Notes: a model not told the origin generated them from the letters alone. 16,289 bases of DNA from Clostridiales bacterium (GCA_018374635.1 JAHAEW010000077.1:1-16289); one strand, 5' to 3'. Shown: positions 6,520 through 14,739, counted from the first letter of the stretch. Program-made: numbers and translations.

Positions 6520-8601
6520 TCATTCTCTGTAATAGACAGGTCTGCCAATGGAAGTAAAGCCACTTTTTCCCGTGATGACCACATTGTTGGCGCTGCTGGC
6601 GCAGTGGACGATCAGGAGTTCCCCCGCCTCGTCCCGACCGCCTACGATGCCCACGTGTTCATCTCCGGGATAGAATACCAGATCCCCGGGAAGGGCCTCG
6701 TCCCAGGAAATGGGGGTACAATATGTGTGCTGGGCATGGGCGCCACCGCCGTGACCGATGACATACTCCCCGCCGCTGACATTATAGAATACCCAGTCCG
6801 CAAAACCAGAGCAGTCCATCCCGAAGGGCCGGTAGGTACCTGTGGTGGAACTGCCTGCTGCGGTCACCTGGCGGAGCGTTCCCCAGCGATCATCCCAGCC
6901 GATCTTCAGGCTTTTGCCACCCCAGAAATAATGGACCTTACCCACCAGTTGGCAGGCAGTCTGGACCACAGCCCGCCGCTCCGGTGCCAGGTCCGCGGGA
7001 AGCGCGGCCAGCAGATCCTTTGCCGCCTGACTGCTGATGGTCAGATCACCAGCCAAGGATGCCAGCAGTTCTGAATTGTCCAACAGCGCGTCCAGCGCCT
7101 GGTCCTGCTCCGCTGTAAACTGATAGAACACCCGCATATCGTCCGGTGTCCTGGGGGTAATGGTGACGGATAGAACTTCCTCTGTCCAGGCTGCGGCGCT
7201 GCCGTTGGCTGGATGCTCTACTGTCTTTTTCTCACTGGTGAGCTTTGTCATGTCCCAGAATACCGTCCGCAGGGCTTCGACCTGGGCTGCGTCCAGCACA
7301 GCAGGACTGCCGCTTTCTGCCGATCCTGACTGCCTGACTGCAAACACGGCCAGTACCTCCGGCCAGGGCGGCGGCGCACCTGTGATCTTAAGCCGGTCGC
7401 AATCAGCATCCACCCGCATTTGCTCCAGGCGTTCCGCCAATTCGCCATTGATCTGAGCCACTGCCTCCGATGGAGAAACAGAACCCGGACCGCTGCCGCC
7501 ACCCGCGAATAGGATGCCAAGCGGCGAGGCAAGCAGCACGCCTACCAGACAGAGTACGACCACGATAGAAAGGACAATGCTCCCTCCGGCTGCAATGGCA
7601 GCCACAACGCCGCGGGCCGCTCTGACTACGGACTGTACTGCCCTGGCTGCTGCCCGTGTTCGCGCTTTCCATGTGACAGCCACCTTGGATGTGTGACCAG
7701 CAGCACGGGCAGACCGTATGGCGGAAATCTTTGCCGCAGCCTGGGCTTTGACCTGCGCAGGGCCCAGAGGCGGCTGCCCAGAGGCCAATGACCTCTGGGC
7801 AGTCTTTATCTGCTTGGCAGACGGGACCGGCTTTCTCACAGACGGCGGCGCCGCACCCTCTCTGCTCATTCCACGGCCTATACACTGGGGCGCTTCAGGA
7901 GAAGCCACGGTTGGGCGACGTCCCCCTTGTTTGGCGGCGTGTTGTTCACCTGAACGACACTCTGAGGGCAGGGATCGACTATCCTGCGGGGCAGTCTTGG
8001 CAGCGGTATGTGCGGCACCCTGGGGCTGTCTGCTATTCTTTTCAGCACGTTGCCGGACCTGTTCCTTCGCCGCTTCTCTGCCCCTCTCCTGGGGTGTGAG
8101 CGTGACGTTCGGGGCGGGACGGGCGCATGGTTCCATGGGCCTCTCTGATCCCAACAATCCTGCTCCAGTCCTGACCTTCTCTGGGCCGGGCCTGGGGCGG
8201 ACAATTCCAGAACCACGCTCCGCCGTTGCCTGTTCCAAAACAGCCTCACGGGTCTTGATCCGCAGCAATCCGTTCCCCCGCTTTTCCCCAGTAGAGGGGG
8301 CATCTGACGGGGTGCTGGAGTTATTTTGTGCTTGGAACTTCTCTTTTTTCTGTCCCTGTTTCCTGCCTTTCAGCAGACGCTCCACACCTTGGGCCCCACG
8401 GCGGAAGCCACCCATTGCAGTATCCTCCAGTGTGTCTCCACCAAACTCATCCCGCTGACCATACTGGGCTGTGTCCCTCAGCTGGCCCCGCAAACGTTCC
8501 ACGCCACTCTCCAGTCCCCGGCGTGCCAATTCCTTGGGGGCAGATCTGACCTTCTCTGCCACGGCCTTTGTAGCCGTTGGCTTCTCCTTGATCGTTCCGA
8601 T
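6520..8601 (-). CDS. Membrane-anchored NlpC/P60 cell-wall hydrolase (CD1108-like)
   Basis: This is a large conjugation-module protein that would cut peptidoglycan so the channel can cross the wall. Numbered from the GTG at 8562 (680 aa), it has a basic N-terminus (QLRDTAQYGQRDEFGGDTLEDTA, seen in CD1108-type mobile element proteins) and a long Pro/Ala/Arg-rich region to about 320. One membrane helix (about 323-345), an extracellular region, and an NlpC/P60 domain from about 530 follow. Catalytic residues are Cys584 in MDCSGFADW, His636 in DEHVGIVGG and His653 in IVHC. The start is odd. GGAGGTGA lies 6 bases before an ATC at 8601, which adds 13 codons reading GTIKEKPTATK, as expected for family N-termini. 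GTG 8562 has no usable ribosome site. Confidence 0.9.
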   Translation of the reverse strand: MGTIKEKPTATKAVAEKVRSAPKELARRGLESGVERLRGQLRDTAQYGQRDEFGGDTLEDTAMGGFRRGAQGVERLLKGRKQGQKKEKFQAQNNSSTPSDAPSTGEKRGNGLLRIKTREAVLEQATAERGSGIVRPRPGPEKVRTGAGLLGSERPMEPCARPAPNVTLTPQERGREAAKEQVRQRAEKNSRQPQGAAHTAAKTAPQDSRSLPSECRSGEQHAAKQGGRRPTVASPEAPQCIGRGMSREGAAPPSVRKPVPSAKQIKTAQRSLASGQPPLGPAQVKAQAAAKISAIRSARAAGHTSKVAVTWKARTRAAARAVQSVVRAARGVVAAIAAGGSIVLSIVVVLCLVGVLLASPLGILFAGGGSGPGSVSPSEAVAQINGELAERLEQMRVDADCDRLKITGAPPPWPEVLAVFAVRQSGSAESGSPAVLDAAQVEALRTVFWDMTKLTSEKKTVEHPANGSAAAWTEEVLSVTITPRTPDDMRVFYQFTAEQDQALDALLDNSELLASLAGDLTISSQAAKDLLAALPADLAPERRAVVQTACQLVGKVHYFWGGKSLKIGWDDRWGTLRQVTAAGSSTTGTYRPFGMDCSGFADWVFYNVSGGEYVIGHGGGAHAQHTYCTPISWDEALPGDLVFYPGDEHVGIVGGRDEAGELLIVHCASSANNVVITGKSGFTSIGRPVYYRE

Positions 8602-8622
8602 GCCTTATCACCTCCCCGGCGA

Positions 8623-10959
8623 TCATGCCGCATTCAGGTCAGCGGGTTTGGTGCTCATCAGTTTGTAGAGATGATTCTTGGGGAAGTTGTCCATAAAGGG
8701 GACGATCGCACTACCGCACTTGATGAGTCCCCGACCAAAGTCCACATTGGTGATGTAAGAGAGCTGATTGTCCGAGATGTTCAGCAGCTTGGCCAGCTCC
8801 TCACGGTCGGTAGCCGCCTGGTTCAGCATGACCAGGAACTCACTGTTTGCCAGCATGGTACGGGCGGTGTGAGACTGGAGCAGGTCATCTACATTCTGTG
8901 TCAGGCCGGTGCAGCAGGCGCCATACTTCCGCACCCGCTTCCAGAGGGTAAACAGGAAGTTGGCGCTGTACTCATGCTGGAACAGCAAATAGATCTCGTC
9001 AATATAGACCCAGGTGTTCCTTCCCAGCTTCCGGTTCCGAACGATGCGGTTGAATACGCTGTCCAGAACTACCAGCATACCAACAGGCAGAAGCTGCTTG
9101 CCCAGATCCCGGATATCGTAGCAAAGGATACGGGAGCTGGTATCCACATTGGTGGGCTTGGCGAAGGTGTTCAGGCTGCCCTTGGTAAACAATTCGATGG
9201 CCAAAGCCACGTCCTTTGCCTCGGTCTCCGGCTGGCGTAGCAGTTCTGCATGGAAGTCCCGGAGGGTGGGGACAGTCCCTTCACAGCCGTTCTGGATGTA
9301 GGTGTGGTAGCACAGAGCCGTACACCGGTCAATGATGGACTTCTCCTTGGCGGACAGCTTGCCGGCCCCCATGAGCTGCTCACACAGGGAGAGGATGAAT
9401 TCGGACTTTAGGACAACGGGATTCTCCCCATCGCCATACCCCTGTTCCATGTCCATTGCGTTGATGTGGTTGCTGGAGGTGGCGGAAATGTTGATGACCT
9501 CGCCGCCCAGCCCTTCCATGAGGGGGCGGTACTCTGACTCCGGGTCGATCACAATGACGTCATCTTCGGTGGAAAGGGCCAGTCCCACCATCTCCCGTTT
9601 GGCGGTAAAGGACTTGCCAGAGCCGGAGACGCCCAGGACAAATCCGTTGCCGTTGAGCAGTTCCTTCCGATTAGCCAGGATGAGATTCTTGCTGATGGTG
9701 TTCTGACCATAGTACACGCCGCCCTGGTGCCGGATCTCCTGTGCCTTAAAGGGCATGAGGACAGCCAGAGCCTCTGTAGTCAGGGTGCGCAGGGCGTCGA
9801 TCCGCCGCAGGCCCAAAGGCAGCGCGGTCACCAGCCCGTCCGCCTGCTGCCAGTTGAGGGTGGAGAGTTGGCACAGGTGCTTGCGGGCGGTGGATCGGAG
9901 CGTCTCCGTATCGCTGTCCAGTTCCTCCTTGGAATCGGCCAGATGCACCAGCGTCACCACTGCAAACAGCATCCGCTGATCCCTGGTGGTCAGGTCGTCC
10001 AGCATCTCTCTCGTCTCTTTTCGCTGCTGCTCCAGATCATACGGCACCACCGCAGAGAAGTTGTTATTGCTGTTCTGCCGCCGCTGCCAGTTGGTCACGT
10101 TGGTCTCCACACCCAGCAGGCGGCTTTGCAGCTCCCGTACCGCCTCATCCGTAGGTACTGGGATGATGTCAATAGACAACATCAGGTTCCGGTCCAGTGC
10201 AGTCAGCTCGTTGATCATGGAGTCCTTGATGTAGCTGGCATACTCTTTGAGGAACAGCACCCGCCCGTACTTGTTCCCCATGATGAAGTGGTCTTTCTTG
10301 AACTCCAGGCTGTCCGGACAGACAGCATCCTTGAAGGAGTGCCCTTTCCGCATACAGTCCCGGAGGTCGATGCGGAACCCGTTCTCCTCTCCGGGGCGGT
10401 AGAAGTCATGGAGGACTCGCAGCCGTTCCACGGCATCCAACTCTTCACAGTGGGAGTCCAGACGGTGGAGATGGGCAGTCACATCATGCATGGTCCGGTC
10501 AAAAAAAGACCGGGCCTCCTCCGCGCTCTTGCGGTGGACAGAGAGGGTGATATACCGCTCCTGCACCACGCTGTTGGCAGCGTTGGTGGCCTTGTCCAGA
10601 AGCATGGTGTTGTACTCCGCCCGGTATCCGTCCAGATGATCGTCCCGGCGAGGGATGAGGATCTCCTGTTCCACATTTTCCCGTGCGACGCGCTTGTTGT
10701 TGATGGTGATCTTGGTAGTGGACCCAGCATCCAGTGCATTGAGCAGTTCGGAGTAGTCCAGGAACATCGCCGTCTTGTCCTCTTTTGAAGCGATGGCATA
10801 GTTGATGTCGCTGAACCGCAAGGTCTTGGAGAATTTGCTGCCGAATTGAAACACCCCATCCGGCCACAGGCGGCGGATGGGGATGGCGTCCTGTACAGAT
10901 CTTGGCACCTCGAATGTTTCTTTGTCCTGCTTTAACGTATTCAGCAGGGTCTTAATCAA
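8623..10959 (-). CDS. VirB4-type conjugation ATPase
   Basis: This 778-aa cytoplasmic ATPase powers the type IV secretion channel. The Walker A motif GVSGSGKSF is at 443-451 and Walker B WVYIDEIYLL at 650-659. A conserved VIDPESEY segment lies at about 470-477, and GLTQNVDDLL with a tail near FLVMLNQAA completes the ATPase core. The N-terminal half is the usual VirB4 CagE/TrbE-like domain. The start is TTG at 10959, overlapping the end of prgI, with AAAGGAGG 9 bases upstream inside prgI. No ATG is available in that position. The gene sits between prgI and the cell-wall hydrolase gene, the canonical order in Tn1549-type elements. The sequence appears intact. Confidence 0.95.
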   Translation of the reverse strand: MIKTLLNTLKQDKETFEVPRSVQDAIPIRRLWPDGVFQFGSKFSKTLRFSDINYAIASKEDKTAMFLDYSELLNALDAGSTTKITINNKRVARENVEQEILIPRRDDHLDGYRAEYNTMLLDKATNAANSVVQERYITLSVHRKSAEEARSFFDRTMHDVTAHLHRLDSHCEELDAVERLRVLHDFYRPGEENGFRIDLRDCMRKGHSFKDAVCPDSLEFKKDHFIMGNKYGRVLFLKEYASYIKDSMINELTALDRNLMLSIDIIPVPTDEAVRELQSRLLGVETNVTNWQRRQNSNNNFSAVVPYDLEQQRKETREMLDDLTTRDQRMLFAVVTLVHLADSKEELDSDTETLRSTARKHLCQLSTLNWQQADGLVTALPLGLRRIDALRTLTTEALAVLMPFKAQEIRHQGGVYYGQNTISKNLILANRKELLNGNGFVLGVSGSGKSFTAKREMVGLALSTEDDVIVIDPESEYRPLMEGLGGEVINISATSSNHINAMDMEQGYGDGENPVVLKSEFILSLCEQLMGAGKLSAKEKSIIDRCTALCYHTYIQNGCEGTVPTLRDFHAELLRQPETEAKDVALAIELFTKGSLNTFAKPTNVDTSSRILCYDIRDLGKQLLPVGMLVVLDSVFNRIVRNRKLGRNTWVYIDEIYLLFQHEYSANFLFTLWKRVRKYGACCTGLTQNVDDLLQSHTARTMLANSEFLVMLNQAATDREELAKLLNISDNQLSYITNVDFGRGLIKCGSAIVPFMDNFPKNHLYKLMSTKPADLNAA

Positions 10960-11314
10960 GTTTGAGCGCCTCCTTTATCGTTGCATTTTCCAGAGCTTTG
11001 GTATACAGGTGATCCGATTTGAATACGAGCCGCTTTGGATAGAGCAGCTCTGAGCGGATGACCGCCAGAATAAACTGTTCAAACGTCATGCTGTTGTATC
11101 GGTAAAAGCCGCACAGGGCAAAGGGTGCGGCGGCCAGGACGCAGGCCCAGCCCATATCTGAACCGCCCAGAGCTGGCCCCAGGAAGAAATAGACTGCCAA
11201 AGCCACCGCCACGGCGCCAAGGGCGCAGAGGAACTGCCGCAGGGTCAGGCCGAAGAAGATGCCCTCCTGGTAGTCCCGGACTTCTTTGTTGATCCGTACT
11301 TCTATGTCGTTCAC
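10952..11314 (-). CDS. PrgI family membrane protein of the conjugation channel
   Basis: This is a 120-aa protein with the PrgI layout. A short N-terminus (EVRINKEVRDYQEGIFFGLT) is followed by two membrane helices (about 29-46 and 55-72) and a cytoplasmic tail. PrgI proteins are VirB3-like partners of VirB4. The conventional start is GTG at 11314, but the best ribosome site, AGGTGA, overlaps that codon. The same site lies 5 bases before an in-frame ATA at 11305, which matches where shorter homologues begin (M-E-V-R-I-N). The true start is therefore uncertain. The stop overlaps the VirB4 TTG. On this strand nothing precedes prgI for more than 400 bp because the opposite strand carries a gene. 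Confidence 0.88.
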   Translation of the reverse strand: MNDIEVRINKEVRDYQEGIFFGLTLRQFLCALGAVAVALAVYFFLGPALGGSDMGWACVLAAAPFALCGFYRYNSMTFEQFILAVIRSELLYPKRLVFKSDHLYTKALENATIKEALKLD

Positions 11315-11345
11315 CTCTCTATTTTTGCCTTTGCCAGACAGACCG

Positions 11346-11374
11346 TTGCAAACGCCGCCCAGCTATGGTACCAT
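11346..11374 (+). promoter_or_regulatory. Promoter-like sequence of the antisense membrane gene
   Basis: TTGCAA (11346-11351) and TACCAT (11369-11374) are 17 bp apart, and the -10 carries a TGG extension. The -10 lies within the perfect 10-bp palindrome ATGGTACCAT (11365-11374), which could also be a binding site. The start codon of the gene is 30 bases downstream. Confidence 0.4.
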
Positions 11375-11403
11375 GCCAAAAACCAGAGAAGGAGGTCTCC
11401 CGC

Positions 11404-11736
11404 ATGGCGTATTTGTTTTTGATGCTTGGTGTATCGCTCCTGCTTCCGTTGCTCCGGCTGGCCTTTCGTCTCCGCCTGGGTGTCCCGCTTCTCTTTGCCC
11501 TTGGGATGCTCACGGTGTTCCACAGCTGGTATCAGACCCACACTACCCTGGCAGATGGGATCTTTCTTGTCCTGGTGGGACTGGCCGCTCTTTCCTGGGT
11601 GGTAGCACTGATCCGCAAAGCCGCAGAGATCATTGGCGGCATCCTGTCCGACCGTGTGGCAGGCGCGGCCCTGGCCCGCCGGGTGCGGCAGGCCAGAGCT
11701 GAGGGAACTGCTATGGTGAACACAGAGGGGCTATGA
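11404..11736 (+). CDS. Small membrane protein, opposite strand to the conjugation operon
   Basis: This 110-aa protein starts MAYLFLMLGVSLLLPLLRLA and has three hydrophobic segments (about 2-20, 25-42 and 47-75). A basic helical tail follows (LARRVRQARAEG). The start ATG at 11404 has a textbook AAGGAGG 8 bases upstream, and a promoter-like sequence precedes it. It runs against the conjugation operon between the VirB6-like gene and prgI. Its TGA stop (11734-11736) directly abuts the VirB6-like gene's stop, so the two form TGATCA. I do not recognise a family. Size and topology would fit a small channel accessory, exclusion or regulatory membrane protein, but none of these is shown. Confidence 0.7.
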   Translation: MAYLFLMLGVSLLLPLLRLAFRLRLGVPLLFALGMLTVFHSWYQTHTTLADGIFLVLVGLAALSWVVALIRKAAEIIGGILSDRVAGAALARRVRQARAEGTAMVNTEGL

Positions 11737-12582
11737 TCATCCCAGGCCCATCAGCTCCCGGATGAGCCGGTCGCTCATCTTGATAGCCCCCACCAGCACC
11801 AACATATTGAACACCAGCTCACCCACATAGTTCCACACGATGGTGGCTGGGGCCAGGGTACTGTCCACAATGGCAGGCGGCGTGGAAGCAAATGCTGAGA
11901 AAATGACACAGGCCAATACAATGACACAGCCCTCCAGGCAGATGGCGGAATAGCTTTTGACAAAGGCCATGCCGACACTGCTGGAGGGCTGTCCCGCGAA
12001 GCTGGCCAGAGGGACGGGTGCAATGGCGGTGGCGATATAGAGTTTGAAAAAGCGGGAATACACAGTGAGGATCATGACCAGAGCCAAGACCCAAATGAAC
12101 AGGGAACCCAGTAGAGTGACGGCCCACAGGGGAATGCTCTCGATCAGTCCTACATCCTCAATGATCGTCACCATTTCATCTGGGAGCGTGGTGGCAGTCA
12201 GAGCCGAGAGACCAGAAGAGGATATGATGGAAGAGACCATTCCCTGAGCGACACGGAACACAGCCATCATCAGTTCCATCCCATGTCCTACTGCTGCCTG
12301 GGCCAGAATAAAGCGTATGAAGCTCTTAAATACCAATTCCGGCTTCTTAAATTCCGTAAAGCTGCCACAGGTCTTGACTATGCCCATCACAAAGAACAGT
12401 ACCAACAAGGCATATCCAATGGCCTGTAAGCCGCCGTTGATCCCCACGATCACATCCCAGATCCCACCGCCCTTGAACTCCTCCGGGCTGGTGCTGATGA
12501 GCTGCCAGATCTCTGCCAGTTTGTTGTTCCAGGTGTTCAGGGCGGAGTTCAGGTTGTCTACGATCCAGTTTTCACTACCCAA
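11737..12582 (-). CDS. VirB6/TrbL-like conjugation channel membrane protein
   Basis: This is a 281-aa inner membrane protein with about six hydrophobic segments. The N-terminal part (LNSALNTWNNKLAEIWQL, then GGGIWDVIVGINGGLQAIGYALL) and the central FVMGIVKTCGSF segment are typical of the VirB6/TrbL-like proteins of Firmicutes ICEs. They form the membrane part of the DNA channel. The start is TTG at 12582, immediately after an in-frame TAA, with GGGGGGTGA about 8 bases upstream. No other start is possible without losing the conserved N-terminus. A hairpin lies just upstream of the ribosome site. Its stop codon abuts that of the opposing gene at 11404-11736. Confidence 0.88.
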   Translation of the reverse strand: MGSENWIVDNLNSALNTWNNKLAEIWQLISTSPEEFKGGGIWDVIVGINGGLQAIGYALLVLFFVMGIVKTCGSFTEFKKPELVFKSFIRFILAQAAVGHGMELMMAVFRVAQGMVSSIISSSGLSALTATTLPDEMVTIIEDVGLIESIPLWAVTLLGSLFIWVLALVMILTVYSRFFKLYIATAIAPVPLASFAGQPSSSVGMAFVKSYSAICLEGCVIVLACVIFSAFASTPPAIVDSTLAPATIVWNYVGELVFNMLVLVGAIKMSDRLIRELMGLG

Positions 12583-12600
12583 TTATTTGTTCACCCCCCA

Positions 12601-12628
12601 CCTGCCCGGAACAATATGTCCGGGCAGG
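12601..12628 (+). terminator. Hairpin between the VirB2-like and VirB6-like genes
   Basis: The perfect 10-bp arms CCTGCCCGGA (12601-12610) and TCCGGGCAGG (12619-12628) enclose an 8-base loop. A T run (TATTTTTTC) follows on the plus strand only, so as a terminator it would stop antisense transcription. On the minus strand it is an RNA hairpin ending right next to the ribosome site of the VirB6-like gene, and could affect translation or processing there. Confidence 0.6.
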
Positions 12629-12647
12629 TATTTTTTCTCCTCCATCC

Positions 12648-12986
12648 TCAGCCTCCGGTAATCAGAGTGAGGATCTCCTTGGTAAAGGTGATCACGATAC
12701 CGCCGGCGATGGTGAGGATGCCGTTGGAACGCTGGGAGGGGTCATGGGACTGGAGGGACAGGCCCACCTGCAAAATTCCGTAGCCCAGCAGGATGAGCCC
12801 CACCGCCCGGATCAGAGAGAAGATAAAGTCGGACAGGCTGTTGACCACAGAAAGCGGGTCGTCGGCAGCCAGGGCCGGGACGGTCATCACGGCTGTCATG
12901 GTCAGGACGCATACCAGAGCAGCGTATGCCCTGTGGGCGCGACGCTCCTTTTTCCTGCGGTCACTCAGATTTTGATTTTGATTCAT
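12648..12986 (-). CDS. VirB2-like (Maff2-type) small membrane protein
   Basis: This is a 112-aa protein with a basic N-terminus (RRKKERRAHR) followed by a hydrophobic stretch (about 22-37) and an AXA signal peptidase site (PALA, cleavage after about residue 40). The mature 72 residues hold two hydrophobic helices, IFSLIRAVGLILLGYGILQVG and GILTIAGGIVITFTKEIL, separated by the polar loop SHDPSQRSNG. This is the plan of VirB2/TrbC pilin subunits and of the Maff2 family found at this position in CTn-type ICEs. The ATG overlaps the VirD4 stop as ATGA. It is likely the major channel or pilus subunit, by position and architecture. Confidence 0.8.
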   Translation of the reverse strand: MNQNQNLSDRRKKERRAHRAYAALVCVLTMTAVMTVPALAADDPLSVVNSLSDFIFSLIRAVGLILLGYGILQVGLSLQSHDPSQRSNGILTIAGGIVITFTKEILTLITGG

Positions 12987-14716
12987 GCAGCATTCTCCTT
13001 TTCGGATCTATGCTCAGCGGAAAATGCCGTGAAGAGAGGAATACCAGTAAACGCTGGCGTTTGATGCCTGTGATGGATGTAGGGCGGCCCACCGCCGTCC
13101 ACTGTGTGTCGGATGGCCGGATGCCAAGTGAGGTCGTATTTCAGATCCATGACCGGCTTGGCGCCTCGGATGAAGAGGATGGCGTATCGGTTGTCCAGTG
13201 CCCGCACCTCGTCTGGAGTGAGCAGCTCCCGACCGCTCATCTGGAAGTTGGTGGACCAGGAACCGGAGCGCCCCTTACTCTGACCGTGGGTCCTGGTATC
13301 AATGGTGGCTTTGCCCAGGGCCTCGGAGATGTATTTGTGGGTGCTGGCCTCATTGCCGCCCAGGTAGAGGATGGTGTCCGAGTTGCCGGGGATGGTCTCC
13401 CAGGAGTCCTTATACAGCTCCTTGATCTGGGCCATGTTCTGGATGATGGTGCTGGCGGAAATGTTCCGGGACCGCATGGTGGCCAGTTCCCTGGTAAATC
13501 CAGGAAGGGACATGGCCGCAAACTCATCCAGCACGAAGTGGACATGACGGGGCAAGGCCCCGTGGTGGATCTGGTCGGCGCTGTAATAGAGTGCTTGGAA
13601 CGCCTGGGAGTATAGCAGGGACACCAGAAAATTGAACGTATTATCATTATCGGGTATGACGGCGTACAGGGCGCATTTCTTCTCCCCCAGGGTGTAGAGG
13701 TCCATGTCATCGTGGTCGGTGATGGCCTTGATCTGAGGCAGATTGAAGGAGGCCAGTCGGACGGCGGTGGAGACCAGGATGCTCTTGGAGGTCTTGCCCG
13801 CCGCCAGCTTGAACACCTTGTATTGGCGGACGGCCACACTGTCCGGCTTCTCCCGTTCCATGGCCTGGAACAGGAGGTCCAGGGGGGAGACATACTCCTC
13901 GTTCTCCTCCTTGACCTCGGCGTATTCCAGCACCCGCATGACCATGGAGAAGTTCTGCTCATACTCCGGAGCCTCCTGCCACAACATGAGGATGATGGCC
14001 TGGAGCAGCGCCGTCTCCGCCTTGGTCCAAAATGGGTCCGATTCATGGCTGCCCTTGGGAGTGGTGGCCTGGATGAGATTGTTCACCAGTTTGAGGGCGT
14101 CCTTTTCATCCCGGATATAGCGGAAGGGGTTGTAGCCGTCGCTCTCTGCCAGATTGACCAGATTCAGCACCCGGATGTCATAGCCCTGGCTCTTGAGGTA
14201 CCCTCCGGTGGCCAGCAGCACCTCCGATTTGGGGTCGGTGATGACATAGTTGGTGTTGGCCTCCAGGATGTTGGGCTTTACATAGCTACGGGTCTTGGCG
14301 GCGCCGCTGCCGCCGATGACCAGCACGTTGAGGGAGCGGCGGTGCTTGTGGGTGTCCAGCCCCAGGCGGACGTTTTGGGTCAGCAGCTTGTTCTGCTTCT
14401 GGCAGAACTGGGCGTTGACCTGTTGGGGTGTGGCCCAGGCCGCCGAGCCGTGTTCCGCGCCGTCCCGCCTGCGGCCCTGCTCCGCGCTGTGCAGGGCCAG
14501 GGCCATGACATAGGCGCCGGTGCAGACCAGGATGGTCAGCAGGCTCTTGTCTGTCCAACGCACCACCCAGGGATTTCGGAGGGCGTCGGTCAGCTTGGCG
14601 ATGATTTCCGGCAGCCCCCCTCCCAAGGATTGAGCCAGAAGCAGCGCGCCCCAGACCACAGGGATATACAAGAACAGGCAGACCAGCAGGCCGCCTGATT
14701 TGATTGGAGATCTCAG
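12983..14716 (-). CDS. VirD4/TraG type IV coupling protein
   Basis: This hexameric ATPase links the relaxase-DNA complex to the secretion channel. Numbered from a CTG start at 14716 (577 aa), it has two N-terminal membrane helices (about 8-30 and 57-77) and Walker A GGSGAAKT at 135-142. Walker B FVLDEF is at 394-399, followed by the TraG/VirD4 signatures NISASTIIQNMAQIK and AILFIRGAKPV. The start is unusual. TGAGGTGA lies 6 bases upstream of CTG (14716-14714), and the intervening codons give a complete first membrane helix. The alternative TTG at 14671 has no ribosome site and cuts into that helix. No ATG is in frame. A strong intrinsic terminator lies just upstream. Confidence 0.93.
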   Translation of the reverse strand: MRSPIKSGGLLVCLFLYIPVVWGALLLAQSLGGGLPEIIAKLTDALRNPWVVRWTDKSLLTILVCTGAYVMALALHSAEQGRRRDGAEHGSAAWATPQQVNAQFCQKQNKLLTQNVRLGLDTHKHRRSLNVLVIGGSGAAKTRSYVKPNILEANTNYVITDPKSEVLLATGGYLKSQGYDIRVLNLVNLAESDGYNPFRYIRDEKDALKLVNNLIQATTPKGSHESDPFWTKAETALLQAIILMLWQEAPEYEQNFSMVMRVLEYAEVKEENEEYVSPLDLLFQAMEREKPDSVAVRQYKVFKLAAGKTSKSILVSTAVRLASFNLPQIKAITDHDDMDLYTLGEKKCALYAVIPDNDNTFNFLVSLLYSQAFQALYYSADQIHHGALPRHVHFVLDEFAAMSLPGFTRELATMRSRNISASTIIQNMAQIKELYKDSWETIPGNSDTILYLGGNEASTHKYISEALGKATIDTRTHGQSKGRSGSWSTNFQMSGRELLTPDEVRALDNRYAILFIRGAKPVMDLKYDLTWHPAIRHTVDGGGPPYIHHRHQTPAFTGIPLFTAFSAEHRSEKENAA

Positions 14717-14739
14717 TAACGATCACCTCACCAAACTGC

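Noticed and set aside
9727..10788. A 353-codon plus-strand frame opposite the VirB4 gene
   Set aside because: The minus strand has an intact VirB4 ATPase across this stretch, and the plus frame shows no motif or ribosome site.
13712..14698. A 328-codon plus-strand frame opposite virD4
   Set aside because: It mirrors the coupling protein codons. Its composition is low-complexity and no family is recognisable.
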